A DNA stretch of 64,000 nt from JAHEJN01 sp963787285 (GCA_963787285.1 CAWBCM010000009.1:1-64000); one strand, 5' to 3'. Numbered from the stretch's first letter, positions 54,530 to 62,896 are shown. The notes: generated by a model not told the origin, from the sequence alone. A program made the numbers and translations.

Positions 54530-55143
54530 TCGTCGTCGCCGAGCTCGACACGCCCTTCGACGACATCGACAGCCCCACCACCGTCGCCACACCGAGTTGC
54601 TGCTGCTGTTGTTGCTGCTGCCTTGCCTCGATCAGCACTGCTGCGGTGGTTGCCGGGCGCATCGTGGCCCGCGACCTCGCTGGGGCCGAGCCACCGCCGT
54701 CGCAGAACGCACGATGGACGCTGGTGACAGCGGCCGCTCTCGCACCCATTCTGTCGGTCGCAGTGGCCGTGGCGCTTGGCGCGGAGGAACAGATCAACAG
54801 CCTGGGCGCCGGCGTTGTGACGGCGATGGCGCTCACCGGAGTCCTGCTCTTCGCCATCCGGGTGACCGCGAGCGGAAGTCCTCGATCGGCGGCACTGATC
54901 GCCATCGCCTTGCCGATTGCCACCGGCGTGGCCATGGTCGTCGAGGTCTTCGCCGTGCTGTTCACGATCGGCTTTTTCTGGGCCACCATCCCGTTCTGGG
55001 TCTGGCTGGCGCTACGGGCCACTGCCGTCGAGAAGGATCCCCCACCGTCCTCGTTGCCGCCCTGGCTCCAGCCGCCACCTGCCACCAGCGCTCTGCCCAC
55101 TGAGCCACCTCCCACTCCGCCAACGGCCGAGCCAGACCCATGA
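54526..55143 (+). CDS. TOMM precursor: eight consecutive Cys fused to a four-helix membrane protein
   Basis: A 205-residue protein. Residues 1-24 form an acidic leader-like segment (AELDTPFDDIDSPTTVATPS). Cys25-Cys32 are eight cysteines in a row, then LASISTAAVV. Codons in the run mix tgc and tgt. Residues 65-163 contain four predicted membrane helices (TLVTAAALAPILSVAVAVAL, GVVTAMALTGVLLFAI, AALIAIALPIATGVAMVVEV, VLFTIGFFWATIPFWVWLAL). Residues 171-205 are Pro-rich. Cys is the substrate for YcaO azoline formation, and the genes on both sides encode that machinery, so this is the likely precursor. It overlaps both neighbours by four bases. Classical precursors are short free peptides; the membrane fusion is unusual. 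Confidence 0.8.
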   Translation: MIVVAELDTPFDDIDSPTTVATPSCCCCCCCCLASISTAAVVAGRIVARDLAGAEPPPSQNARWTLVTAAALAPILSVAVAVALGAEEQINSLGAGVVTAMALTGVLLFAIRVTASGSPRSAALIAIALPIATGVAMVVEVFAVLFTIGFFWATIPFWVWLALRATAVEKDPPPSSLPPWLQPPPATSALPTEPPPTPPTAEPDP

Positions 55144-56375
55144 TCATGCCGACCGCACCGCTCGAGCGCCTGCGCGCGGGCCTCGGTCGACGACACGGCA
55201 TCGTGCTGGCACCGACGCGCGTGCTCCGCCTGCCCGCCGACCCACCCGGCGTGTTCCACGCCAGCGTTCCTCGCGAAGACGGTCCGGCTCTGGCCAGCGC
55301 CGGCGGCGGGGTGGGCACGACCCCCGAGCAGGCAGAGGCGGCCGCGATCGCCGAAGCGCTCGAACGCTACGCCGCCAACGTCGTCGAGATGCCGACCGTC
55401 GAATGGGTCGACGCTCCCGCCGAGCATCGGCTCGGATTCGACGACTTCACCCTTCACAGCTCCCGCCAGAAACGCGATCCTCTCCTGGTCGACGTCGGGT
55501 ACGGCGCGGCGCCGACCCTCACGCCGGCGTGGCGCCTCGCCGACAACCGTCCGACGTTCGTGCCGTCGGCGCTGGTGGGGCTCGCTCCGACCTACGGCGC
55601 GCTGTCGACGTCGTCGGGACTGGCCGCTGCGTTCTCGCCCGAACTGGCGCTGTTGCGAGCGGCCCAGGAGCTGATCGAACGAGATGCGTTCATGGGCACG
55701 TGGTTGCACCAGCTGCCGGGACGCGAGGTGGTCGACGCGCCTCTCGCCGACGACCTCTACCAGCTCGGTGGCTGGCTACGCGCCTTCGACCTCACTCCGG
55801 CATGGTCACCACACGTGGTGGCCGCAGTGCTCGGTGTCGCCCCACTCGAGGGTCATCCCCGGTTCTCGATGGGTCTGGCCTGTCGCAGCACGTGGGCCGA
55901 AGCAGTGGCCAAGGCCGGGCTCGAGTGTCTGCAGGGCACCGTCTTCGCCGGCCATCACCTCGCCCGACAACCCGAGCTGGTCGGACTCGTTCCCGAGGCC
56001 GTGACCGACTTCGACCGACACGCCGTGTTCTACACCGCCTGCCCCGACCGGGTGTCCGCTCTGCCCATCCTGGCCGCGACGCCGTGGCCGAAGCCGGTTG
56101 CAGTAGCCGGCGGCGATGCCGCGACCGAGCTGTCCGATCTCGTCCGCAACCTCGCCGCTGCGGGTATCGATCTCTACTACCGCGAGCTCACCACCATCGA
56201 CCTGCATCAGATCGGACTGCGGGTCGTACGGGTGCTCGCCCCTTCGCTCACCCCGATCCATCACGACCACCGGCTGCCGTTTCTCGGTGGCACCACCGCC
56301 GACCGCAGCTGGCGCTATCCCGACCTCGAATCGCTCGGCCCGTTCCCGTCACCCCACCCTCACCCGCTCGGATGA
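55140..56375 (+). CDS. YcaO cyclodehydratase
   Basis: A 411-residue YcaO-domain enzyme that uses ATP to phosphorylate a backbone amide and cyclise Cys, Ser or Thr to azolines. Family positions include EAAAIAEALERYAANVVEMP, then SSGLAAAFSPELALLRAAQE, LIERDAFMGTWLHQLPG and a MGLACRSTWAEAVAKAGLEC block. The C-terminus ends FPSPHPHPLG, containing the PxPxP motif of azoline-forming YcaO proteins. ATG at 55140 overlaps the precursor by ATGA; a second ATG at 55146 is possible. Its partner protein is the gene at 53792. Confidence 0.93.
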   Translation: MIMPTAPLERLRAGLGRRHGIVLAPTRVLRLPADPPGVFHASVPREDGPALASAGGGVGTTPEQAEAAAIAEALERYAANVVEMPTVEWVDAPAEHRLGFDDFTLHSSRQKRDPLLVDVGYGAAPTLTPAWRLADNRPTFVPSALVGLAPTYGALSTSSGLAAAFSPELALLRAAQELIERDAFMGTWLHQLPGREVVDAPLADDLYQLGGWLRAFDLTPAWSPHVVAAVLGVAPLEGHPRFSMGLACRSTWAEAVAKAGLECLQGTVFAGHHLARQPELVGLVPEAVTDFDRHAVFYTACPDRVSALPILAATPWPKPVAVAGGDAATELSDLVRNLAAAGIDLYYRELTTIDLHQIGLRVVRVLAPSLTPIHHDHRLPFLGGTTADRSWRYPDLESLGPFPSPHPHPLG

Positions 56376-56379
56376 CTTC

Positions 56380-57134
56380 ATGACCCTCGACCAGTCCCGC
56401 ACCGATTTCGAGCTCGATGTCGCCGACGACTTCTGGTCGGCGACGGCACTCGACGACGTGAGTGCCGGTCGATTCGTGCGCCGACTCGAATCGTTCGAAC
56501 CGGCCGAGGGATTCATTCATCCGCTCACCCACGCCGGTCCGACGATCGCGCTGGAAGCGGTGCGCGATCGGTTCCAGCGCCGACTCGAATCGCGCCGAAG
56601 CCGACGCGAGTTCGGTGCCGATCCGCTGTCGGCCCGGGCCGTGGCCCGGGTGCTCGCCGCCACCGGTAGCGACCGCTCTGGTCGACGGGTCGTGCCGTCG
56701 GCCGGAGGTTTGAACGCTGTGACCGCCTACGCAATCGGCCACAACGTTCACGGCCCGTGCGCCGGACGCGTCGTCCGGTACGACGCCGACAACCATGCGG
56801 TGAACGACGCCGGGACCATTCCGAGCGACAGCGACCTCCGCCGCATGCTGAGCCTCGAGCCCGGCCACCGCATCCCGCCGCTCACCATCGTCTTCGTGGG
56901 CCACCTCGGCGAGCTCCGCCGCAAGTACGGCGCTCGGGGTGACCGCTTCGCCCTCATCGAAACGGGCTGTGCGGCTCAAGCCGTCGAGCTACGCCTGGCC
57001 AACGACGGGTTGTCGGGCTACCAGCTCGGTGGTGTCCGCGAGGCCCTGGTCGACCATCTGGGGCTCACCGGGCTGCCGGTGCGCATCACCGGTGCCCTCG
57101 GATGCGGCGCGAGGACGACGCGCCGGCGCAGTGA
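56380..57134 (+). CDS. SagB-type FMN azoline dehydrogenase (McbC-like)
   Basis: A nitroreductase-fold enzyme expected to oxidise azolines to azoles. The N-terminal FMN motif is ESRRSRREFGADPLSARAVA, then RRVVPSAGGLNAVTAYAIG, and the C-terminal half has ALIETGCAAQAVELRLANDG and LTGLPVRITGALG. ATG at 56380 is 5 bp after the YcaO stop. As sequenced the frame runs on to 57843 antisense to the next gene. A single-base shift near 57110 would end the protein as GEDDAPAQ at a TGA at 57132-57134, the end chosen here. The expected length is about 250 residues. Confidence 0.82.
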
Positions 57135-57156
57135 CCGAAGTGCCGATGCCCGGGGC

Positions 57157-57933
57157 CTAATCGCTCTGCTTGTCCTGGCCGCGTCCGTTGCCGTTGTTGC
57201 CACCATTGCCATTGCCATTGCCATTGCCATTGCCATTGCCATTGCCATTGCCGTTGCCGTTGTTGCCGTTGCCGGGATGGTCGATGTCGGATTCCGCAGC
57301 CTCGCTGGACGAGGTCTCGTCCTCGCCGGCGGGCCCGGACTTGCCGCAATCGGACTGGGCGGCCTCGCGCACTCGTTCACCGTGGTTGCCGTCGGTCTCG
57401 GTCACCCGGTCACGGGCCACCTGCGACACATACTCACCGTGCGAGTCGGCCTCGGCACACAACACCTCGAGCTCCTCGTCGGACAAGCCGTCACTCGGGT
57501 CGACCTCCGCCTCGACGGATGGTGGCTCTTCGTCGCCGTCGGCCTTGCCGCAGTCGGAATGTGCTGCTTCACGCACTCGTTCACCGTGGTTGCCGTCGGT
57601 CTCGGTCACCCGGTCACGGGCCACCTGCGACACGTACTCGCCGTGCGAGTCGGCCTCGGCACACAACACCTCGAGCTCCTCGTCGGACAATCCATCGGTG
57701 GCGTCGATGCCGGCCGTGTTCCCCTGGTCGCCAGTTTGCTCGGTGGCATCATCGTCGACCATGGCAGCGCCATCGGCGGTCGACGGCTCCGAGACGCCGT
57801 AGAGCGCCGAGCTCGGGCTCCAGGAATCCGACTCAGCCGGTGACTCCCCGTTGACCGCAGCAGCAACGCCACCGGCGCCGAGCACCGTGAGCACGACCCC
57901 GAGCAGTACTTTCACGGGCGCGAGACGAATCAT
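57157..57933 (-). CDS. Secreted duplicated-module protein with Gly-Asn tail
   Basis: A 258-residue exported protein of unknown function. It starts VKVLLGVVLTVLGAGGVAAAV, a signal peptide or anchor. Two copies of a 50-residue module follow (DGLSDEELEVLCAEADSHGE, then YVSQVARDRVTETDGNHGER, ending SDCGK), each with two Cys that could pair. An acidic linker precedes a low-complexity (Gly-Asn)n tail ending RGQDKQSD. It is convergent with the TOMM operon and could be an unrelated envelope protein, an accessory partner, or an immunity-type factor; none of these is supported beyond adjacency. Confidence 0.72.
   Translation of the reverse strand: MIRLAPVKVLLGVVLTVLGAGGVAAAVNGESPAESDSWSPSSALYGVSEPSTADGAAMVDDDATEQTGDQGNTAGIDATDGLSDEELEVLCAEADSHGEYVSQVARDRVTETDGNHGERVREAAHSDCGKADGDEEPPSVEAEVDPSDGLSDEELEVLCAEADSHGEYVSQVARDRVTETDGNHGERVREAAQSDCGKSGPAGEDETSSSEAAESDIDHPGNGNNGNGNGNGNGNGNGNGNGNGGNNGNGRGQDKQSD
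57205..57252. repeat. Hexanucleotide microsatellite (attgcc)8
   Basis: Eight perfect attgcc units encode the Gly-Asn dipeptide tail of the gene on the minus strand. It lies near where the SagB frame runs on, and such repeats change length readily by slippage. Confidence 0.9.
57341..57696 (-). repeat. Intragenic tandem duplication, 152-bp units at 204-bp period
   Basis: Segments 57341-57492 and 57545-57696 are nearly identical, with only scattered substitutions, and are offset by 204 bp, exactly 68 codons. They encode the two Cys-containing modules of the secreted protein. Confidence 0.88.
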
Positions 57934-58028
57934 CGGAAATGTCCTTCTCAGTAGAGGATCTCACCACGACCATCGACACACTTGCACCCCAGGTTGAACC
58001 CGTAGCCCCGCTCGCCCCCGTCCCCACG

Positions 58029-58079
58029 CCGAAATTGGTTTGCCGGGACTCACATCTGGGCCGGGACAAACCGATTTCG
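58029..58079. repeat. Dispersed palindromic hairpin, copy 4
   Basis: Arms ccgaaattggtttg (58029-58042) and caaaccgatttcg (58067-58079) pair throughout if one G-T is allowed; the spacer retains cacatctggg. It lies 21 bp past the stop of the quinone oxidoreductase gene (minus strand). Confidence 0.8.
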
Positions 58080-58099
58080 ATCTGGGAGACGGCGGGGGG

Positions 58100-59080
58100 T
58101 CAGCCGGCGACGTCGATCATGATCTTGCCGATGTTGGCGTTGGCGCCCATTCGCTCGTGGGCCTGGGAGATGGTGTCGAGGGTGTAGCGGCTGTCGATCA
58201 CCGGGGCCAGGCTGCCGTCGTCGAAGCGGGGCACGATCTCGGCCGCGAACCGTTGGGTGAGGGCGATCTTCTCCTCGATGGGGCGGGCGCGCAGCACCGT
58301 ACCGATCAGCTGCGCCCGCTTGGCCAGCAGGCTGGCGACGTTGAAGTCGACCATGCCGGTGCCCATCACCCCCACCTGGATGATGCGGCCTTTGGTCTTG
58401 AGTGACTTCACGTTGCGGGCCAGGTACTCGCCACCGATCACGTCGAGCACCACGTCGACGCCCTCGCCCCCGGTGAAGTCGGCCACCGCATCGGCAAAGT
58501 CGTCGGCCGTGTAGTCGACGGCCAGGTCGGCACCGAGCTCACGGCAACGGCCCACCTTGCCCGACGAGGCGGTGACGATGATGCGAGCGCCGAGCGCCTT
58601 GGCGATCTGGATCGACGCGGTACCGACCCCCGACGCGCCGGCATGAACCAGCGCGGTACGCCCGGTGGTGAGCCCGCCCTGCACGACCAGCGCATCCCAC
58701 GCGGTCATGAACACCTCGGGAATGGCCGCAGCATCGGCGAGCGACACGGTGGCAGGAATGGCGATGGTCTGGCGCTCGTGGACCGACAGCTTCTCGGCGT
58801 AGGCACCACCACCGACGATGCCCATGACCTGGTCACCCACCGCCCGACCGGCCACCCGTTCACCCACGGCCGACACGGTGCCGGAGTACTCGAGCCCGGG
58901 GATCTCGTGCTCGGCCGGCGGCCCTCCGTACAGGCCCATCCGTTGCAGGGTGTCGGCCCGATTGAGGGCGGTGGCGGCGATGTCGACCACCACCTCCTCG
59001 GGGCCGGCCACCGGCTCGGGAACGTCCTCGACCCGAAGCACCTCGGGGCCGCCGTACTCCCGTAGAACCACTGCGCGCAT
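58100..59080 (-). CDS. NAD(P)H quinone oxidoreductase (zinc-independent MDR family)
   Basis: A 326-residue medium-chain reductase of the quinone oxidoreductase/TP53I3 group. The start is MRAVVLREYGGPEVLRVED, followed by NRADTLQRMGLYGGPP. The nucleotide site is LVHAGASGVGTASIQIAKAL, then VVLDVIGGEYLARNVKSLKT. It lacks the zinc ligands of alcohol dehydrogenases. It likely reduces quinones or unsaturated carbonyls with NADPH. ATG at 59080 is the natural start. A family hairpin follows the gene. Confidence 0.92.
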   Translation of the reverse strand: MRAVVLREYGGPEVLRVEDVPEPVAGPEEVVVDIAATALNRADTLQRMGLYGGPPAEHEIPGLEYSGTVSAVGERVAGRAVGDQVMGIVGGGAYAEKLSVHERQTIAIPATVSLADAAAIPEVFMTAWDALVVQGGLTTGRTALVHAGASGVGTASIQIAKALGARIIVTASSGKVGRCRELGADLAVDYTADDFADAVADFTGGEGVDVVLDVIGGEYLARNVKSLKTKGRIIQVGVMGTGMVDFNVASLLAKRAQLIGTVLRARPIEEKIALTQRFAAEIVPRFDDGSLAPVIDSRYTLDTISQAHERMGANANIGKIMIDVAG

Positions 59081-59129
59081 CGCTCGCTCCTCTGCCGTCG
59101 TCGAACCCGCCGAGCATGACACACCGGAA

Positions 59130-60389
59130 TCACTCGTCGACGACGGTGACCTCCCAGAACCCGTACCGGTCGCCGATGAGGCCGGTGACCACGGCACCGG
59201 AGGCCGACGGGACAACCGAATACATGGCCTCGTCGGTGCTGAGGGTCACGTCGGCCTCGGTGGTGAGATCGCGCCAGTTCTCGGCGTCGACCGACGCCAG
59301 GATCAGCGCATCTTCGGTGCTCTCGCGGTACTCGACGCCGACGGCGAGAAACCCACCCTCGACCGGCGCAACGTCGTACAGCACCCCCTGGAACCCGGGC
59401 GGCAGTGTCGACGTGTTCCACCTGATCCCATCGACCGAACGGAAGATCGCCGGCTTCACTCCCCCGCTGGGCAACGGCGTGCTGCCGACCATCACGAACT
59501 GCTCGCCATCGGTTCCGATGCCCCACAGGTTGGCGAAGTTCGTGGCCACCTCGACCATCGTCGCCTCCCACGTGACTCCGCCGTCGGTGCTGCGGTACAC
59601 GCGGTTCGACCCGATGGGCTGGCTGTCGTTCACGCTCACCGCGAGCGCCAGATCGCCGACGACGGCGATGTCGTAGACCGCGCTCGGCGTCACCGAGTCC
59701 CCCGGGTGGCGCGGCCAGCGACCAGTCGAGGCCATCGGCCGAGGAGTAGATCGCGGCCTGCGACTCACCGCTGTCGGGGAAGAAGACCTCACCGGCGCCG
59801 AGGAATCCGCCGGCCGTCGGGGTGACCCCGTAGACGTAGGGCGTACCGACCGGCACCTCGATCCTCCCCACCTGCGCGGCCGGGCCCGGCCCGATGGTCA
59901 GCGCGTCTGCGGTCCAGATCTGCGTGTTGGTCGCATCGCGGTCGTCGAGGGTTCCGAAGATCACCACGCCGTCGGCGGTCCGGACTCCGGTGGTGACGAA
60001 GGCATCGGCCGGGGCGGTCGCCGGCGTGCGGGCCACGACGTAGGTCGCAAGTTGCGCCTCGGTGTCGTCGTCGGAGGCCACCAGAACGCCGATCAAGGCC
60101 AGACCACCGGCCATCGCCAACGCCGCCGCCAGGACGACCATCACGATCGTGCCGCGGCGATTCGGCGGAGCCGGTTGGGGCGCGGGCGCGGCCGTGGGAA
60201 CCGCCGCACCCTCGGTGGGCCCCTCGGTCGACGGAGGTGATGTCGTTGCGGGCGCGGGCGCGGCCGGTGGGGGTCGGTAGCTCGCGCCCGTGGCGGCGCC
60301 GGTGGCACGTAGTCGGGGTGGGTCTCGGGCGGATAGAAGAGCCCGTCGGAGGCCTTCCACCACCCGTGGCCCTGCGACGTGTCGCTCAC
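59130..60389 (-). CDS. Membrane-anchored Asp-box (BNR-like) protein, frame interrupted
   Basis: About 418 residues over three frames (shifts near 60290 and 59700). It opens GHGWWKASDGLFYPPETHPD, a DUF2510-like Trp/Pro motif. A Pro-rich linker and a membrane helix (IVMVVLAAALAMAGGLALIG) follow. The outside part has repeats of the Asp-box type: IYSSADGLDWS, VYRSTDGGVTWEA, IFRSVDGIRWNTS. Such repeats build beta-propellers in sialidase-like and photosystem-assembly proteins. No enzyme can be assigned. Start GTG at 60389 is inferred from the first domain; the indels may be sequencing errors. Confidence 0.68.
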
Positions 60390-60399
60390 GCCGGAAGGA

Positions 60400-61269
60400 T
60401 CACGCCCAGCCCGAACGCCACTCGGCGATGGCTGCACCGATCTCGTCGGGTGAGTCCTCCTGGATGAAGTGGCTGCCGCTCACTGCGACCTCGGTCTGGT
60501 TGGGCCACGTCCGGGCGAACTCGAGCTGGGGGCCCTGCAGGATCGCCCCCGGGTCGGCGCTGATGAGCAGCTTCGGCATGTCGTTGGTGCTCATCCACTC
60601 GGCGTAGGCACTGACGATCTCCTCGACGTCGGCCGGCTCGCCGTCGATGGGAATCTCCCGGGGCCACGTGAGGGTGGGCCGACGCGACTCGCCGGCCTCG
60701 GCGAAGGGCCGTCGGTACTCGTTCATCTCCTCGTCGTCGAGCTGTCGCCGGATCGACCCGGGCAGCACCGCCTCGACGAACAGGTTCTTCTCGAGCACCA
60801 TCGATTCGCCGGCGTCGCTGCGCAAACCCTGGAAGATCCCGGTGGCCTCCTCGGGCCAGTCGGCCCAGGTCAACGGTTTCACGATCGCTTCCATGTAGGC
60901 GATGCCCGCCACCTGGTCGGAGAAGCGATGGGCCCGGTGAAACCCGAGCGCCGAGCCCCAGTCGTGGATCACGAGGGTGACGTTGACCGTGGCTCCCACT
61001 GCGTCGAACCAGCCGTCGAGGTAGTCGCGGTGCTCGACGAAGCGGTACGAACCGGGGCCGACGTCGTCGAGTTTGTCGCTGTCGCCCATGCCGATGAGAT
61101 CGGGGGCCAGGCAGCGGCCCTGTGCCTCGAGGTGGGGCATGACGTTGCGCCACAGGTAGCTGGAGGTGGGATTCCCGTGGAGGAACACGATGGGGGGACC
61201 GTTGTGATCGCCCGACTCCACGTAGGCCATCTGCTTGCCGTTCACGGTCACGAACTTCTTGTCGATCAT
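60400..61269 (-). CDS. Haloalkane dehalogenase (HLD-II type)
   Basis: A 289-residue alpha/beta hydrolase that hydrolyses carbon-halogen bonds. It has IVFLHGNPTSSYLWRNVMPH (halide-stabilising Asn in HGNP) and VIHDWGSALGFHRAHRF (nucleophile Asp, halide-binding Trp). The acid candidate is Glu in AYMEAIVKPLTW, and the base is His in GSHFIQEDSP. This set matches the DhaA/LinB (HLD-II) subfamily, with the full length expected. The natural substrate is unknown. ATG at 61269; it ends 11 bp before the next gene downstream. Confidence 0.93.
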   Translation of the reverse strand: MIDKKFVTVNGKQMAYVESGDHNGPPIVFLHGNPTSSYLWRNVMPHLEAQGRCLAPDLIGMGDSDKLDDVGPGSYRFVEHRDYLDGWFDAVGATVNVTLVIHDWGSALGFHRAHRFSDQVAGIAYMEAIVKPLTWADWPEEATGIFQGLRSDAGESMVLEKNLFVEAVLPGSIRRQLDDEEMNEYRRPFAEAGESRRPTLTWPREIPIDGEPADVEEIVSAYAEWMSTNDMPKLLISADPGAILQGPQLEFARTWPNQTEVAVSGSHFIQEDSPDEIGAAIAEWRSGWA

Positions 61270-61310
61270 CGCTGCTCCCCCGTCGGTCTCGGCGTCAGTC
61301 CGAAGGTAGT

Positions 61311-61733
61311 TCAGTCGTGTCGGGTCACGCGGCCGCGACCCTTCTTCTTGTCGGCCTGCACCTTCTTGGCCTTCAACCTGCGCTGCACGGCCCCCCGGGA
61401 GGGTTTGGTCTTGCGCCGCCGCTTCGGGCGCTCGAGGGCGGCCGCCAGCCGATCCTGCAGACGCTCGAGCGCCACCTGGCGATTGCGGTGCTGCGAACGC
61501 GTCTCGTCGACCGTCACGGTGAGCACCTCGCCACACTTGGCAATCAGCGCCGCGCGTTTGTTGTCGGCGATTCCCGGAGCGGTCGTGAGGTCGAGCGCGG
61601 CCTCGACCCGCGTGTTCGAGCGGTTGGCGTGCTGGCCACCCGGACCACCCGAGGTGCTGAAGCGCCACTCGACCACCCCGACGGGGATGACGACGCCGGG
61701 CCCAGGGCGAAGCGTGTCTCCGATCTCTTCCAT
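61311..61733 (-). CDS. arfB: Peptidyl-tRNA hydrolase ArfB (release-factor-like ribosome rescue)
   Basis: A 140-residue YaeJ-type protein that frees stalled ribosomes lacking a stop codon. The catalytic GGQ lies in STSGGPGGQHANRSNTRVEA. The C-terminus is the expected highly basic tail (RPKRRRKTKPSRGAVQRRLK) that enters the mRNA channel. ATG at 61733 gives the standard short N-terminus; an upstream in-frame start at 61769 would add 12 residues. Confidence 0.92.
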   Translation of the reverse strand: MEEIGDTLRPGPGVVIPVGVVEWRFSTSGGPGGQHANRSNTRVEAALDLTTAPGIADNKRAALIAKCGEVLTVTVDETRSQHRNRQVALERLQDRLAAALERPKRRRKTKPSRGAVQRRLKAKKVQADKKKGRGRVTRHD

Positions 61734-61849
61734 GGCAACGAGCGTGGAGCAAGGCGGCGCCGTTGGCAAAGCCGTCCGGGTCGACGCCCACAGAGGGCCG
61801 ACCTACTGTTCCCCCGCAGGCGTCACCCAACGACCCGGAGTCGAGAACG

Positions 61850-62896
61850 ATGAACAACGGACGGATCCTGGTCGCCGAGGCCATCGGCACCACCATCTTG
61901 ATGCTGGGCGGGCCCGGCGTGGCCGTGCTCGCCGCCGGCACCGGCTACCTCGACGGCGCGGCGGTGCTCGCGGTTGCCCTCGGCTTCGGCCTGGCTCTGT
62001 TGGTGGCCGCGTACACGATCGGCCATGTCTCGGGCGCCCACATCAACCCGGCGGTAACGGTGGGGATGTTGGCCATCGGCGCCATCAACCTGAACCGGGC
62101 GCTGGCCTACTGGATCGGCCAGATCATCGGTGCGGTGTTCGGCGCCTTCCTCATCTGGGCCATTCGGGCCGGGGCGCCCGATGCATGGGACACCAATCCG
62201 CTCAACTTCGCCACCAACCTGTGGGACGAAGGCAACGGCTTCTTCGGCTTCTGGCCCATGGTGCTCACCGAGATCGTGCTCACCGCGGTGCTGGTGCTGG
62301 CGGTGCTCTCCACCACCCGCCGGGGCTACACCGGCGCCGCCCTGGGCATCCACGTGGGGCTCACCCTCACGCTCATCCACCTCATCTCCATCCCGGTCGA
62401 CAACACGTCGGTGAACCCGGCCCGATCGTTGGGTATGGCCGTGTTCGCCGGCGGCGACGCCATCGAACAACTGTGGGCGTTCATCGTGTTCCCGGTGCTC
62501 GGCGCCGTGCTTGGTGTCGCGCTGTGGCTCGCCGTCGACGACGCCGATGTCGCCCTGGTCCCCGATGCGTCCAACGATGCGAACGCGCTCGCCGGTGGGC
62601 CCGGCCCGGCCCGATCCACGGGTCGTCACCCCCTCGATGCCCAACCCGGCCCGGGCACACCCGAGGTCGATGTCCTCGCCGTCGACGTGCGACCCTTCGG
62701 TGCCGGTTCCCACGGCCCACACGACAACGACACCATGCCGGTGGGCTACCCCATCAAGGGGAACGTCGACTCGATGCTGTACCACCGACCCGACAGCCGA
62801 AACTACGGCGCCACGGTGGCCGAGGTCTGGTTCGACTCACCCGAGTCGGCCGAAACCGCCGGATTCACCATGGCCAACACGCATCCCAAGGACTGA
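61850..62896 (+). CDS. Aquaporin-family channel fused to a C-terminal sunset domain
   Basis: A 348-residue protein. Residues 1-235 are a MIP channel with six membrane helices and both NPA boxes (GAHINPAVTVGM and TSVNPARSLGMAV). A hydrophilic linker of about 60 residues leads to a C-terminal domain of about 55 residues, VGYPIKGNVDSMLYHRPDSR then VAEVWFDSPESAETAGFT, which matches the small 'sunset' domain seen in actinobacterial proteins. Sunset domains are found at the ends of unrelated proteins and their function is not settled. The ATG at 61850 follows a cgagaacg stretch. Substrate (water or glycerol) not judged. Confidence 0.88.
   Translation: MNNGRILVAEAIGTTILMLGGPGVAVLAAGTGYLDGAAVLAVALGFGLALLVAAYTIGHVSGAHINPAVTVGMLAIGAINLNRALAYWIGQIIGAVFGAFLIWAIRAGAPDAWDTNPLNFATNLWDEGNGFFGFWPMVLTEIVLTAVLVLAVLSTTRRGYTGAALGIHVGLTLTLIHLISIPVDNTSVNPARSLGMAVFAGGDAIEQLWAFIVFPVLGAVLGVALWLAVDDADVALVPDASNDANALAGGPGPARSTGRHPLDAQPGPGTPEVDVLAVDVRPFGAGSHGPHDNDTMPVGYPIKGNVDSMLYHRPDSRNYGATVAEVWFDSPESAETAGFTMANTHPKD

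Noticed and set aside
54598..54621. The poly-Cys stretch read as a minus-strand poly-Gln protein or a simple CTG microsatellite
   Set aside because: The plus-strand gene overlaps both neighbours by ATGA in a YcaO operon, and the run mixes tgc and tgt codons, so the Cys reading is favoured.
57205..57696. Clustered repeats that might suggest a CRISPR array
   Set aside because: The repeats are a coding hexamer and a two-unit 152-bp coding duplication, with no short regular spacers and no cas genes nearby.
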